Origin: an uncultured Ruminococcus sp.
GTDB lineage: Bacteria > Bacillota > Clostridia > Oscillospirales > Ruminococcaceae
Assembly (NCBI GenBank): GCA_900545125.1
Contig: UQXS01000083.1
Coordinates: 1 to 9,629 of the forward strand
Direction of reading: 5' to 3'
Length of the DNA stretch: 9,629 nt
Shown: in pieces, positions 1 through 6,672 of the stretch
Layout of the letters: the number at the start of each line of letters is the position of its first letter
Numbering within the stretch: the first letter of the stretch is position 1
Made by a program: the position numbers and the translations under genes
Notes under the pieces: model-generated
What the model was told of the DNA's origin: nothing
What the model saw: the letters and a program-made list of their open reading frames with translations, nothing else
Databases searched by the model: none

Positions 1-2
1 CC

Positions 3-749
3 CGCGTCATTTTGGATGACGTGAGCTTATCCTTCCGTAAGGGCGAAGTGATTGCCATTATGGGCGGCTCCGGCATGGGCAAGACAACCCTTCTGAAACT
101 TATCGGAGGTTTGCTGACGCCGGATAAAGGAGAGGTCTTTATTGACGGAGAACGGCTGAATACGGCCAACCTCGAATCTCTGTACCGCATCCGCAGAAAG
201 ATGGGAATGCTGTTTCAGTTCGGAGCGCTGTTTACGGATATGACGGTGTTCAATAACGTCGCTTTCCCGCTGCGTGAGCACACGGATCTTCCGGAAGCTT
301 TAATTCGTGACCTCGTTTTGCTCAAACTCAATGCGGTCGGACTTCGCGGTGCCGCTCAACTGTACCCGTCTGAGATTTCCGGAGGTATGAGCCGCCGCGT
401 AGCGCTCGCCAGAACCGTTGCGCTCGATCCGATGCTCATTATGTATGACGAGCCCTTTGCCGGCTTAGATCCGATTTCTATGGGCGTGACCGCTCAGCTG
501 ATCCGCAATTTGAACACTGTTCTCGGCTCAACAAGTCTGATCGTCACGCACGACGTTCAGGAAACGTTCGGCATCGCAGATTACGTCTATATGATTTCCA
601 GCGGAAAAGTCGCTGCACACGGAACACCTGACGAGCTGCGTCAAAGCAAAGATCCGTTCGTCTATCAATTTGTTAACGGTTTGCCGGACGGTCCCGTCCG
701 ATTCCAGTATCCGGCCGAACCGCTGAATCAGGAGCTTGGTCTGAAATGA
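3..749 (+). CDS. mlaF: MlaF, phospholipid-transport ABC ATPase (5' partial)
   Basis: Cytoplasmic ATPase of the Mla (MlaFEDB) system, which moves phospholipids between inner and outer membranes of diderm bacteria. Counting from the TTG at 12, the sequence shows Walker A GGSGMGKTT (18-26), Q-loop Q69, the Mla-style signature ISGGM (122-126) in place of LSGGQ, Walker B ending YDEP with D146/E147, and the H-loop H180. The run FQFGALFTD and the C-terminal PDGPVRFQYPA are phrasing I associate with betaproteobacterial MlaF. The reading frame is open leftwards (R-V-I before the TTG), so the true start is outside the window and only about 10-20 residues are missing. It overlaps the next start by four bases (ATGA), as expected for translational coupling to mlaE. 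Its G+C is higher than that of everything right of ~985, and it is taxonomically foreign to the rest of the window. Confidence 0.93.
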   Translation, partial: RVILDDVSLSFRKGEVIAIMGGSGMGKTTLLKLIGGLLTPDKGEVFIDGERLNTANLESLYRIRRKMGMLFQFGALFTDMTVFNNVAFPLREHTDLPEALIRDLVLLKLNAVGLRGAAQLYPSEISGGMSRRVALARTVALDPMLIMYDEPFAGLDPISMGVTAQLIRNLNTVLGSTSLIVTHDVQETFGIADYVYMISSGKVAAHGTPDELRQSKDPFVYQFVNGLPDGPVRFQYPAEPLNQELGLK

Positions 750-973
750 TGGGTATTTTTAATTGGATCAGTTCCGTCGGCGCCTGGGCGCTTTCCGGCG
801 TGCGTACGCTCGGAAACTTCTCACGCTTTCTTTTCCGTTTAGTTGTAAACCTCGGCCCGTCGTTTACGCGTTTTCAAGACACACTCAAACAGCTGTATTT
901 TGTAGGCAATTACTCACTGGTCATTATTCTGGTGAGCGGATTATTCGTTGGCTTTGTGCTCGGTCTTCAGGGC
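746..973 (+). pseudogene. mlaE: mlaE 5' fragment (Gram-negative part of the chimera)
   Basis: These 76 codons resemble the N-terminal amphipathic helix and first membrane segment of MlaE, the inner-membrane permease that pairs with MlaF. The adjacent mlaF with a 4-base overlap is the standard Mla order, supporting the call. Full MlaE is about 260 residues, so roughly 70 percent is absent. The break comes exactly after the family-typical LGLQG, where MlaE normally continues with an aromatic residue. Confidence 0.85.
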
Positions 974-1636
974 GACTACGGAACGGCTATCGTTTTTGCG
1001 GCAATCTTCGCTTTTATGATATGTTCGGCGAAGATCTCGTGGAAATACGTTGCGGCTGCTCCTGTAGTTATTGGCGGAGTTATAGCGGCTATGTGGTTCT
1101 TTGTCCTTGATGAATTCCATAAAAAACGTATACTTATCCTTTTTCAGCCCGGCAGTGATTCCGATATTGAATATCAGCAGGATCTCGGACTTGCCGCTCT
1201 TAAATCCGGAAAGGTCTTCGGAAAGGGTCTTATGGGAAATGCAGAGGATTATATCTATGTTCCGGAGATCCACAATGACTTCATCTTCACGTATGTGGGA
1301 CAGGTCTTCGGCTTTCTCGGAGCAATGGGACTCCTTATAATCCTGGCGTATATTTGTCTTAAGATCTTTGCGGACAGCCGTGTTGCCTGTGACAGACTCG
1401 GACTTTTTATCTGCATGGGAGCTTTCGGACTTATGCTCTCTCACTGCATACTCAATATCGGCATGGTGCTGAAAATGGCTCCTGTTATCGGAATCCCCCT
1501 GCCTTTCCTGAGCGCAGGAGGAACGGCTATGGTCAGTATGTACGCTATTATCGGTCTTGTACTGAGCACCTACAGCCACAGGGCAGTAATATATAATGTG
1601 TTCTATGACGCAAATGAAAAAGTGCATAAGAATTAA
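746..1636 (+). CDS. Chimeric ORF: MlaE N-terminus joined in frame to RodA/FtsW C-terminal half
   Basis: This continuous 296-residue frame combines two unrelated proteins. Residues 1-76 match the start of MlaE, the Mla permease: an amphipathic N-terminus, then YFVGNYSLVIILVSGLFVGF and VLGLQG. The normal continuation of MlaE is absent. From about residue 77 (DYGTAIVF) to the end it is the C-terminal half of a SEDS peptidoglycan glycosyltransferase (RodA/FtsW/SpoVE). That part shows FGKGLMGN (158-165), PEIHNDFIF (173-181) with D178 at the position of the catalytic Asp of RodA, NIGMVLKMAPVIGIPLPFLS (237-256) and AGGT (257-260). The usual EE after DFIF reads QV. The first helices of the SEDS protein are missing, so neither half should be functional. 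Start ATG 746 overlaps mlaF. I regard it as a probable assembly chimera rather than a working gene; a deposited annotation would likely call it FtsW/RodA family. Confidence 0.85.
   Translation: MMGIFNWISSVGAWALSGVRTLGNFSRFLFRLVVNLGPSFTRFQDTLKQLYFVGNYSLVIILVSGLFVGFVLGLQGDYGTAIVFAAIFAFMICSAKISWKYVAAAPVVIGGVIAAMWFFVLDEFHKKRILILFQPGSDSDIEYQQDLGLAALKSGKVFGKGLMGNAEDYIYVPEIHNDFIFTYVGQVFGFLGAMGLLIILAYICLKIFADSRVACDRLGLFICMGAFGLMLSHCILNIGMVLKMAPVIGIPLPFLSAGGTAMVSMYAIIGLVLSTYSHRAVIYNVFYDANEKVHKN
962..985. other. Breakpoint between Gram-negative and Gram-positive DNA
   Basis: Protein similarity changes family within the codons for G-L-Q-G-D-Y-G. Both parents probably share LQG coding sequence (cttcagggc, 965-973) and possibly the following bases, since MlaE usually continues QGY and SEDS proteins often carry QGDYGTA. 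A short shared word at the switch is what assembly or amplification chimeras leave. No direct repeats, insertion sequence or att-like core is visible at the join. Confidence 0.75.
974..1636 (+). pseudogene. rodA/ftsW-type SEDS gene, 3' fragment (Firmicute part of the chimera)
   Basis: About 220 codons of the C-terminal half of a SEDS lipid II polymerase. These are multi-pass membrane proteins that make glycan strands with a partner class B PBP for elongation (RodA), division (FtsW) or sporulation (SpoVE). Visible are four or more hydrophobic helices, the extracellular loop with PEIHNDFIF, and the near-invariant GIPLPFLSAGGT. RodA-like is somewhat more likely than FtsW, but the fragment does not decide it. 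Codon use and base composition match the genes to its right, and it ends just before a Firmicute-style terminator, so this fragment belongs with the rest of the window. Confidence 0.82.
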
Positions 1637-1661
1637 CATGATCTTTGTGCTGCGCTTACTT

Positions 1662-1701
1662 AACATTCCGTACATTATTTAATGGTACGGAATGTTTTTT
1701 T
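1662..1701 (+). terminator. Rho-independent terminator after the SEDS fragment
   Basis: A perfect 12-bp inverted repeat (aacattccgtac at 1662-1673, gtacggaatgtt at 1685-1696) encloses an 11-base loop and runs into a tract of seven T (1695-1701). It starts 26 bases after the stop codon of the SEDS fragment and separates it from the next promoter. Confidence 0.92.
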
Positions 1702-1731
1702 GTTGCAATTGCTTAAATGATTCGTTATTTG

Positions 1732-1760
1732 TTGACATTGGCAAATCGCTGTGATATAAT
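1732..1760 (+). promoter_or_regulatory. Near-consensus sigma-A promoter for the LTA-like/YidC-fusion operon
   Basis: The -35 box TTGACA (1732-1737) and -10 box TATAAT (1755-1760) are both perfect and separated by 17 bases. A TG one base upstream of the -10 (1752-1753) makes it an extended -10. Transcription should start near 1766-1768, giving a leader of about 33 bases. A strong Shine-Dalgarno (agggggat, 1787-1794) lies six to seven bases before ATG 1800. Expression is predicted to be strong and housekeeping-like; no operator is evident. Confidence 0.9.
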
Positions 1761-1799
1761 AAATAATGTGCGTTTTTGTCAATGATAGGGGGATAAAAT

Positions 1800-3608
1800 A
1801 TGAACAAAGATAAAAGCAAAGAAAAGAAAAATATTAAAGCAAATACAGGGATAAAATCAAGATTCAACAAAAAGAATGAACTGACAATGCTACTGATAAG
1901 TCTGGCTTTCAGCTTTACCTTGTTTTTCTTTGCGCCGCTTGACGTATTTATAGGCAATCAGAAGGACTTTATAGTAGGCTTCGGACGTGTGTTTCTGCCT
2001 ATGCTGATAACAGCTTCACTTTCAGCCGCAGCTCTTTTCGTTATCCAGAACCTGTTGCTGCTGATACATGAAATCGCATATCTCATATTCTCAAGGTTCG
2101 TTTTCGGACTTCTTTTAGCAGGCTACGTGCAGATGCTATTCCTTAACGGAAAAATGACTTCCTTCACCGGCGATGCTCACCACTATACTGACAATAAGGT
2201 GACAACGACCCTGAATATGGCTCTCTTCGTGACGCTTACTTTCCTGCCGGTGTTCCTCAGTCTTATCGCAAAATGCAGACCCGACAGCAAGATATTTAAT
2301 TTCTCCGGCGGAAAACTTGTGCCGTATATGTGTACACTATTCTTCCTTATGCAGCTTGCAGGTACGGGAACATCCATGATCTCGGCTGATTTCGGAAAAT
2401 ATAAGAAGAATTATACTTCCTACCTCTCCTACGAACCGGCTATGTCCCTTTCAAAAGATGAAAATATCATCGTTTTTCTCGTTGACAGAATGGACGGCGA
2501 CTGGATGGACGAAGCAGTAGAACGCTATCCCGAATTAAAAGAAAAATTTGAGGGCTTTACTTATTACCGCAATAATATATCTCACAATACACAGACGTTC
2601 CCGTCTGTTCCGCAGATGCTCACTAATTATATGTATGAGGGCACGGAATGGGCAGATTATGTCAGCAAGGCATGGGACGGCGATACCGTACCGAAAAATC
2701 TTAAAGAAAACGGATACAATGTTAATCTTCTTATAGATAATCTCACTACATACAGCAGTGTGGCACAGCTTAAAGAACAGTGTGATAATATCCGGCAGTG
2801 CAGTGAGGATAATGTCGATTTCAACTATACCGGAAAGGGCGGCATAGTCCCCTCACTTACGAGAATCTCCCTTGCTAAGCTTTCGCCGTACGCAGTTAAA
2901 AGTCTCTGTACGGTCGGCATGGGCGCAAATCTTTCATCGGATTTCGTGACGTACAAAAACGATATGCAGGACCGGATGCCTATGGCAACAGATGTTGATT
3001 CCGATCTTAAATTCAATGAGTACATTAGAAATCATCCTCTTAATGCAGACAGCGAAAATAAAGTTTTTACATATACCCACCTGAACGGCGCTCACAACCG
3101 CTCATGGAGGCTTGTTTCACTTTTCGATGAGACTGGCACAGAACCTATTGAAAGAGTTGAAACACTCAGAGGTGATCTGGAAATCGTTTTCTATTACATG
3201 GAACAAATGAAAGAACTCGGCGTTTATGATAACTCTACAATAATAATTCTTGGCGATCACGGCAGACCGCCTGTTGAGATCGAACAGGAAGACGATATGT
3301 ACCTCAGCAGCCCGATAATGACCTCACTTCTCGTGAAGTCTGCAAATGCGGACAGCATTCCTATGCAGATCAACAGCGAAGCTGAGCTTACAAACGATTT
3401 CTTCCCGGCAAGCATTCTGGATTATGCCGGAATAGATCATAAAAAATTCGGCTATTCATACAATGACGTAATAACTCAGAAACTTCATCCGGACAGATAC
3501 CTGCAAACGTATGATTTCAAGGGCTACGGACGTCTTGAAGCTAAAACGCTCTATAAAATAACGGGCGATGCAAGAAATTTTGAAAACTGGAAAGCCGAAG
3601 ATAAATAA
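1800..3608 (+). CDS. Membrane sulfatase-like / LTA-synthase-like phosphotransferase
   Basis: A 602-residue polytopic enzyme of the alkaline-phosphatase/sulfatase superfamily (Pfam Sulfatase-type fold, as in LtaS and related phosphoglycerol/phosphoethanolamine transferases). After a lysine-rich cytoplasmic start there are about five membrane helices (around 28-51, 64-98, 100-115, 137-158, 173-193). An extracellular catalytic domain runs from ~220 to the end. Likely active-site elements are NIIVFLVDRMDGD (222-234) with metal-ligand Asp, HNTQTFPSV (262-270) holding the presumed Thr nucleophile (T264 or T266), YTHLNGAH (425-432) with ligand His, and LGDHGRP (484-490) with D486/H487. This five-helix plus ectodomain plan matches LtaS, but the motifs differ from classical LtaS, so the transferred group is not known. 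It leads the operon; the next gene starts 15 bases after its stop. By context it may transfer glycerol-phosphate or a similar group to a lipid or envelope polymer. Confidence 0.85.
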   Translation: MNKDKSKEKKNIKANTGIKSRFNKKNELTMLLISLAFSFTLFFFAPLDVFIGNQKDFIVGFGRVFLPMLITASLSAAALFVIQNLLLLIHEIAYLIFSRFVFGLLLAGYVQMLFLNGKMTSFTGDAHHYTDNKVTTTLNMALFVTLTFLPVFLSLIAKCRPDSKIFNFSGGKLVPYMCTLFFLMQLAGTGTSMISADFGKYKKNYTSYLSYEPAMSLSKDENIIVFLVDRMDGDWMDEAVERYPELKEKFEGFTYYRNNISHNTQTFPSVPQMLTNYMYEGTEWADYVSKAWDGDTVPKNLKENGYNVNLLIDNLTTYSSVAQLKEQCDNIRQCSEDNVDFNYTGKGGIVPSLTRISLAKLSPYAVKSLCTVGMGANLSSDFVTYKNDMQDRMPMATDVDSDLKFNEYIRNHPLNADSENKVFTYTHLNGAHNRSWRLVSLFDETGTEPIERVETLRGDLEIVFYYMEQMKELGVYDNSTIIILGDHGRPPVEIEQEDDMYLSSPIMTSLLVKSANADSIPMQINSEAELTNDFFPASILDYAGIDHKKFGYSYNDVITQKLHPDRYLQTYDFKGYGRLEAKTLYKITGDARNFENWKAEDK

Positions 3609-3623
3609 GAAAGGAAAGATAAT

Positions 3624-3875
3624 ATGTTTAATCAGTCAGCAGCAATGTATATAGACCCTGCAACTACAAGCCTTATCATTCAGATAGCAGCAGGTGTTCT
3701 TATTACCGTGGGTACTTTTCTGGGTATCTTCTGGAGCAAGATCAGAAGAGCCTTTAAAAAGAACAAGAACGAAGAGGTTGAATCTATTGATACAGCCGAG
3801 ATAAATGCACTCCACGACGGCGAAAAGGACGTTATAACCGCTGACGATCTTCTTGCGGATGATGACGAAAAGTAA
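3624..3875 (+). CDS. Small single-helix membrane protein with YIDPATTS motif
   Basis: An 83-residue protein with MYIDPATTS at 8-16, one hydrophobic helix (about 16-38: LIIQIAAGVLITVGTFLGIF), a basic stop-transfer run (SKIRRAFKKNKN, 38-49) and a strongly acidic tail ending DDLLADDDEK. The basic stretch after the helix predicts N-out/C-in topology. Small proteins with a Y-I/L-D-P-x-T-x-S start before a single helix recur beside envelope-polysaccharide and sulfatase-type genes in many bacteria, from general familiarity with such neighbourhoods; I know of no assigned function. It has its own Shine-Dalgarno (aaaggaaag upstream of ATG 3624) and lies 15 and 18 bases from its operon neighbours. That makes it a candidate accessory subunit of the phosphotransferase or of the YidC fusion. 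Coding status is supported by spacing, ribosome site and protein composition. Confidence 0.85.
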   Translation: MFNQSAAMYIDPATTSLIIQIAAGVLITVGTFLGIFWSKIRRAFKKNKNEEVESIDTAEINALHDGEKDVITADDLLADDDEK

Positions 3876-3893
3876 TTTCCGGGGAACTTACGT

Positions 3894-5912
3894 ATGGCTG
3901 TATTAGGTACAATTCTTGGCTGGGTAATGAGTCTGATCTATAATCTGATCCATAACTACGGTCTGAGTATCATCGTATTCACTCTTTTTACAAAAGTTCT
4001 GCTTTTTCCCGTAAGTCTGCTGACACAAAAGAATTCCATTAATATGGTAAGGCTTATGCCGGAGGAAAATGCTCTTAAAATCAAATATATCGACGACAAG
4101 GATAAACTGGCTGACGAACGTCTGAAACTCTACAAAAAGCACAAGTATCATCCTATACTCGGTTCGGTTCCGCTGTTTATTCAGATCCCCCTTGTACTTG
4201 GTCTTGTTTACGTTATCTATCGTCCGCTCTCATATGTGCTTCAGATCGACAGCGATGTTATCGAGGGCATGAGAGAATGGTTCGTAAACGCTTCCGGAAG
4301 TTTCAACAACGAGGACAGCAGTTATCAGGTTGAGATAATCAGAAAAATAAAGTCCGGAATCTTTCCGGAGGGAAAAGACCTTTCCGGTGTATTTTCTCAG
4401 ATAAAGGCTCTCGATATGCATTTTCTCGGTATAGATCTCAGTAAAACTCCTTCATTCAAAAGAGATCATATACTCCTGCTGATACCGCTGCTTTCGGGGT
4501 TAAGTGCATGGCTTCTCTGCGTTGTACAGAATAAGATAAATATTTTGCAGATGGCTCAGGGCAATGCAAACAAGATTCTCACTACGCTGTTTATGGTAGC
4601 ATTTTCCGCTTATTTTGCATTTCTTGTTCCGGCAGGCGTGGGTCTGTACTGGATATTCGGCAATATCTTTGCTATTCCGTCTATGTTCCTTACAAATCTG
4701 TGTATGCCTCCGAAAAAATATATCGACTACGATTACCTCAACAAGATGAAAGAACAGCGCATTGAAAAAGAACGCATCCACAAGCTCCACGGGGCAAGAG
4801 AAAAGACAGACTATAAAAAGTTTTTTGCCAACCAAAAGATGCAGCTTGTGTTCTATTCTGAACAAAGCGGATTTTTTAAGTATTATGCCGGTATGATAGA
4901 CTATATCTGCAATCACTCCGATATAACAATACACTATGTTACCAGCGATCCGGACGATGCTGTTTTCAACGATCCGAGAGAACAGATAAAGCCCTATTAT
5001 ATCGCTTCGGACAAGTATCTTATTCCGCTCTTTATGCGTCTTGACTGCCGGATATGCGTTATGACAACGCCTGATCTGGAAAAATATCATCTCAAACGTT
5101 CGAGAGTAAACAAGAAGATCGAATATATATACGCTTTCCACGGCATGGGAAGCACGGCTCTTACTCTGCGCAAGGGCGCTCTTGACTGGTACGACACGGT
5201 ATTTGCCGTGGGCACTGACTGTGTAAGTGAAATACGTGATGCTGAGGAACTCTACAAAACTCCGAAAAAACGTCTCGTTGAAACGGGATACCCACTTATC
5301 GACGAAATGATAGAAAAGTACGAAAGTACAGATCATGCTGAGAATGAGACTCCGAGAATCCTTATTGCTCCGTCGTGGCAGCCGGATAATATCATTGATT
5401 CGTGCATTGATGAGATACTCGATTCACTGGCGAAAACCAATTATGAGATAATTGTCCGTCCTCATCCGCAGCAGGTTCGTCATGAGCCGGAGAAGTTCGA
5501 GATAATGAAAGAAAAGTACGGAAAATTTGCCAATATCGAAATACAGACCGATTTTTCGTCGAATAATCCCGTTATGGAGTCGGATATTCTTATTACCGAC
5601 TGGTCGGATATTTCCTGGGAATTTGCCTTTGTTACCAAACGTCCCGTGCTCTTTATCAATACGCCTATGAAAGTAATGAATCAGGAATGGGAAAAGATAA
5701 AGACAAAGCCGATAAACATAACGCTGAGAAATGTTATCGGTGTTTCGCTTGAACCTGACGCTCTCGGTAATATCGGCGAAACAGTCGGCAGAATGCTCTC
5801 CGAAAAAGAACAGTATCGTGATGTTATTACAAAAACTTTCCATGAACACGTGTTCAATGTCGGCAAGAGCCGTCAGCTCTGCGGAAAATATATCGTGAAA
5901 AGTCTTTCATAA
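3894..5912 (+). CDS. YidC/Oxa1 insertase domain fused to CDP-glycerol glycerophosphotransferase (TagF-like)
   Basis: One 672-residue protein with two domains. Residues ~1-275 are YidC/Oxa1-like: a helix at 21-45 leading into the coiled cytoplasmic hairpin (PEENALKIKY around 56-65, then KLADERLKLYKKHKYHPILG), the family-typical VPLFIQIPLVLGLVYVIYRP (92-111), and further helices at 192-213 and 228-268 including PAGVGLYWIFGN (246-257). After a charged linker (~280-310), residues ~315-672 match the Glyphos_transf family of TagF-type enzymes that polymerise polyol phosphate from CDP-glycerol. Motifs are FHGMGS (415-420, H416), VRPHP (521-525, H524) and ESDILITDWSDISWEFAF (562-579). Translation begins 18 bases after the preceding stop with a modest ggggaa site. 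The order places the catalytic domain in the cytoplasm on a membrane anchor. The YidC groove Arg appears replaced by K34. Whether it inserts proteins, or only anchors and partners with the enzyme, cannot be told from sequence. Confidence 0.9.
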   Translation: MAVLGTILGWVMSLIYNLIHNYGLSIIVFTLFTKVLLFPVSLLTQKNSINMVRLMPEENALKIKYIDDKDKLADERLKLYKKHKYHPILGSVPLFIQIPLVLGLVYVIYRPLSYVLQIDSDVIEGMREWFVNASGSFNNEDSSYQVEIIRKIKSGIFPEGKDLSGVFSQIKALDMHFLGIDLSKTPSFKRDHILLLIPLLSGLSAWLLCVVQNKINILQMAQGNANKILTTLFMVAFSAYFAFLVPAGVGLYWIFGNIFAIPSMFLTNLCMPPKKYIDYDYLNKMKEQRIEKERIHKLHGAREKTDYKKFFANQKMQLVFYSEQSGFFKYYAGMIDYICNHSDITIHYVTSDPDDAVFNDPREQIKPYYIASDKYLIPLFMRLDCRICVMTTPDLEKYHLKRSRVNKKIEYIYAFHGMGSTALTLRKGALDWYDTVFAVGTDCVSEIRDAEELYKTPKKRLVETGYPLIDEMIEKYESTDHAENETPRILIAPSWQPDNIIDSCIDEILDSLAKTNYEIIVRPHPQQVRHEPEKFEIMKEKYGKFANIEIQTDFSSNNPVMESDILITDWSDISWEFAFVTKRPVLFINTPMKVMNQEWEKIKTKPINITLRNVIGVSLEPDALGNIGETVGRMLSEKEQYRDVITKTFHEHVFNVGKSRQLCGKYIVKSLS

Positions 5913-5920
5913 CAGCATAA

Positions 5921-5946
5921 AAAGGGTGTCCGGACGGACACCCTTT
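5921..5946. terminator. Bidirectional terminator shared by convergent genes
   Basis: An 11-bp perfect stem (aaagggtgtcc, 5921-5931, against its complement at 5936-5946) closes on a four-base loop. On the minus strand the stem runs into five T (bases 5919-5923 are A), a fair terminator for the ECF gene. On the plus strand it is followed by the weaker T-rich ttgttgtattatattt. It lies 8 bases after the plus-strand operon and 31 bases beyond the minus-strand stop. Confidence 0.88.
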
Positions 5947-5977
5947 GTTGTATTATATTTGTAATTTATCTTTTTGA

Positions 5978-6634
5978 TTAATTGCTTGTTTCCGCTTTTT
6001 TCACCGGAACAGATATCATCTTCGCTCTGATAAGGGCAAATCCTACTGCACCTGCTACTATCGTTGCGGCAATCATTTCACAGACCGCATTAAGGCTGAT
6101 AGATGTCAGAATATAAATAATTGCCGATTTGACATTGCCGTCTTCGTCAGTCATGTACTTTTCTGCAAATTCTGCGTTGTTTCCAAACAACATGACCAAT
6201 GCACTCATGAAAAAAATAGTGTTCAGCAATGCTGTGCAGAATCCTGTGATAAAACAGGATATTTTTGCATTGGATATTTTAGAAACAATTCTGAAAATAC
6301 ATCCTGCAAGAAATCCGTCGAGAACTCTCGGCACAAAACGCTGAATGAACGTGCTGAACGGGCTTATCTCAAATGTAAATATGCCCATTGTGCTTGGAAT
6401 ACCAATGCCGATACACTGTAAAAAGCTGAAAAGTCCGAAAACAGCTCCCATGGCAGCACCGCCTATAGGGCCGAGGGCAATTGCAGCTATCGCAACGGGT
6501 ATCACATTAAGGGTGATAACGAGCGGACCAATGGGAATAGAGCCTATCGGCGTGCACGAAAATACTCCGATGATCGCCGTCAGCAGACCCATCAGTACCA
6601 GTGATCTGGTAGAGACCTTTGCTTTTTCTTTCAT
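5978..6634 (-). CDS. ECF transporter S component (substrate-binding membrane subunit)
   Basis: A 218-residue hydrophobic protein with about six helices. It is the substrate-capture subunit of an energy-coupling-factor vitamin/micronutrient importer, which works with shared EcfA/EcfA'/EcfT subunits not present here. Typical S-component phrasing is visible: STRSLVLMGLLTAIIGVFS (8-26), TPIGSIPIGPLVITLNVIPV (28-47) and ALGPIGGAAMGAVFGLFSF (53-71), a pattern of the PF12822 group that includes folate, pantothenate and riboflavin carriers. Length is normal for the family. The soluble segment EFAEKYMTDEDGNVKS (155-170) is long and acidic. Substrate cannot be assigned; no vitamin-sensing riboswitch fits the ~49-base leader. 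Start ATG is set by an excellent Shine-Dalgarno, aaggaggaaaa, on the minus strand (6641-6651). It is convergent to the YidC-fusion operon and divergent from the adhesin. Confidence 0.87.
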   Translation of the reverse strand: MKEKAKVSTRSLVLMGLLTAIIGVFSCTPIGSIPIGPLVITLNVIPVAIAAIALGPIGGAAMGAVFGLFSFLQCIGIGIPSTMGIFTFEISPFSTFIQRFVPRVLDGFLAGCIFRIVSKISNAKISCFITGFCTALLNTIFFMSALVMLFGNNAEFAEKYMTDEDGNVKSAIIYILTSISLNAVCEMIAATIVAGAVGFALIRAKMISVPVKKAETSN

Positions 6635-6659
6635 ATTAAATTTTCCTCCTTGTTACTAT

Positions 6660-6672
6660 TCCTCATTGAGGA
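6660..6672. promoter_or_regulatory. 13-base palindrome in the ECF gene leader
   Basis: tcctcattgagga is a perfect inverted repeat around a single central base. It lies about 11-23 bases downstream of the predicted minus-strand start point, a position where a repressor could act. In the mRNA its uccuc could also pair with gagga inside the Shine-Dalgarno, masking it. Either role is only inferred. Confidence 0.35.

Noticed and set aside
12..14. TTG at position 12 as the start of mlaF
   Set aside because: The frame is open to the left edge and reads family-like residues before it, and MlaF is normally longer at the N-terminus; the start is simply outside the window.
746..1636. A genuine new MlaE-RodA fusion protein
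   Set aside because: Both halves are truncated within conserved cores, the parents come from different phyla, and the switch falls on a short shared word; an artefact is much more likely than a working fusion.
941..1675. Minus-strand frame of 244 codons opposite the chimeric gene
   Set aside because: Its translation is rich in His, Ser, Arg and charged residues with no domain, it has no ribosome site, and it covers the SEDS-coding strand whose motifs are unmistakable. It also crosses the chimeric breakpoint and runs into the terminator.
4500..5336. Minus-strand frame of 278 codons opposite the YidC-TagF fusion
   Set aside because: It is antisense to conserved motifs of the fusion protein and is a by-product of codon bias there; no promoter or ribosome site.
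5424..5849. Minus-strand frame of 141 codons opposite the transferase domain
   Set aside because: Same reason: antisense shadow of the region containing VRPHP and ESDILITDW.
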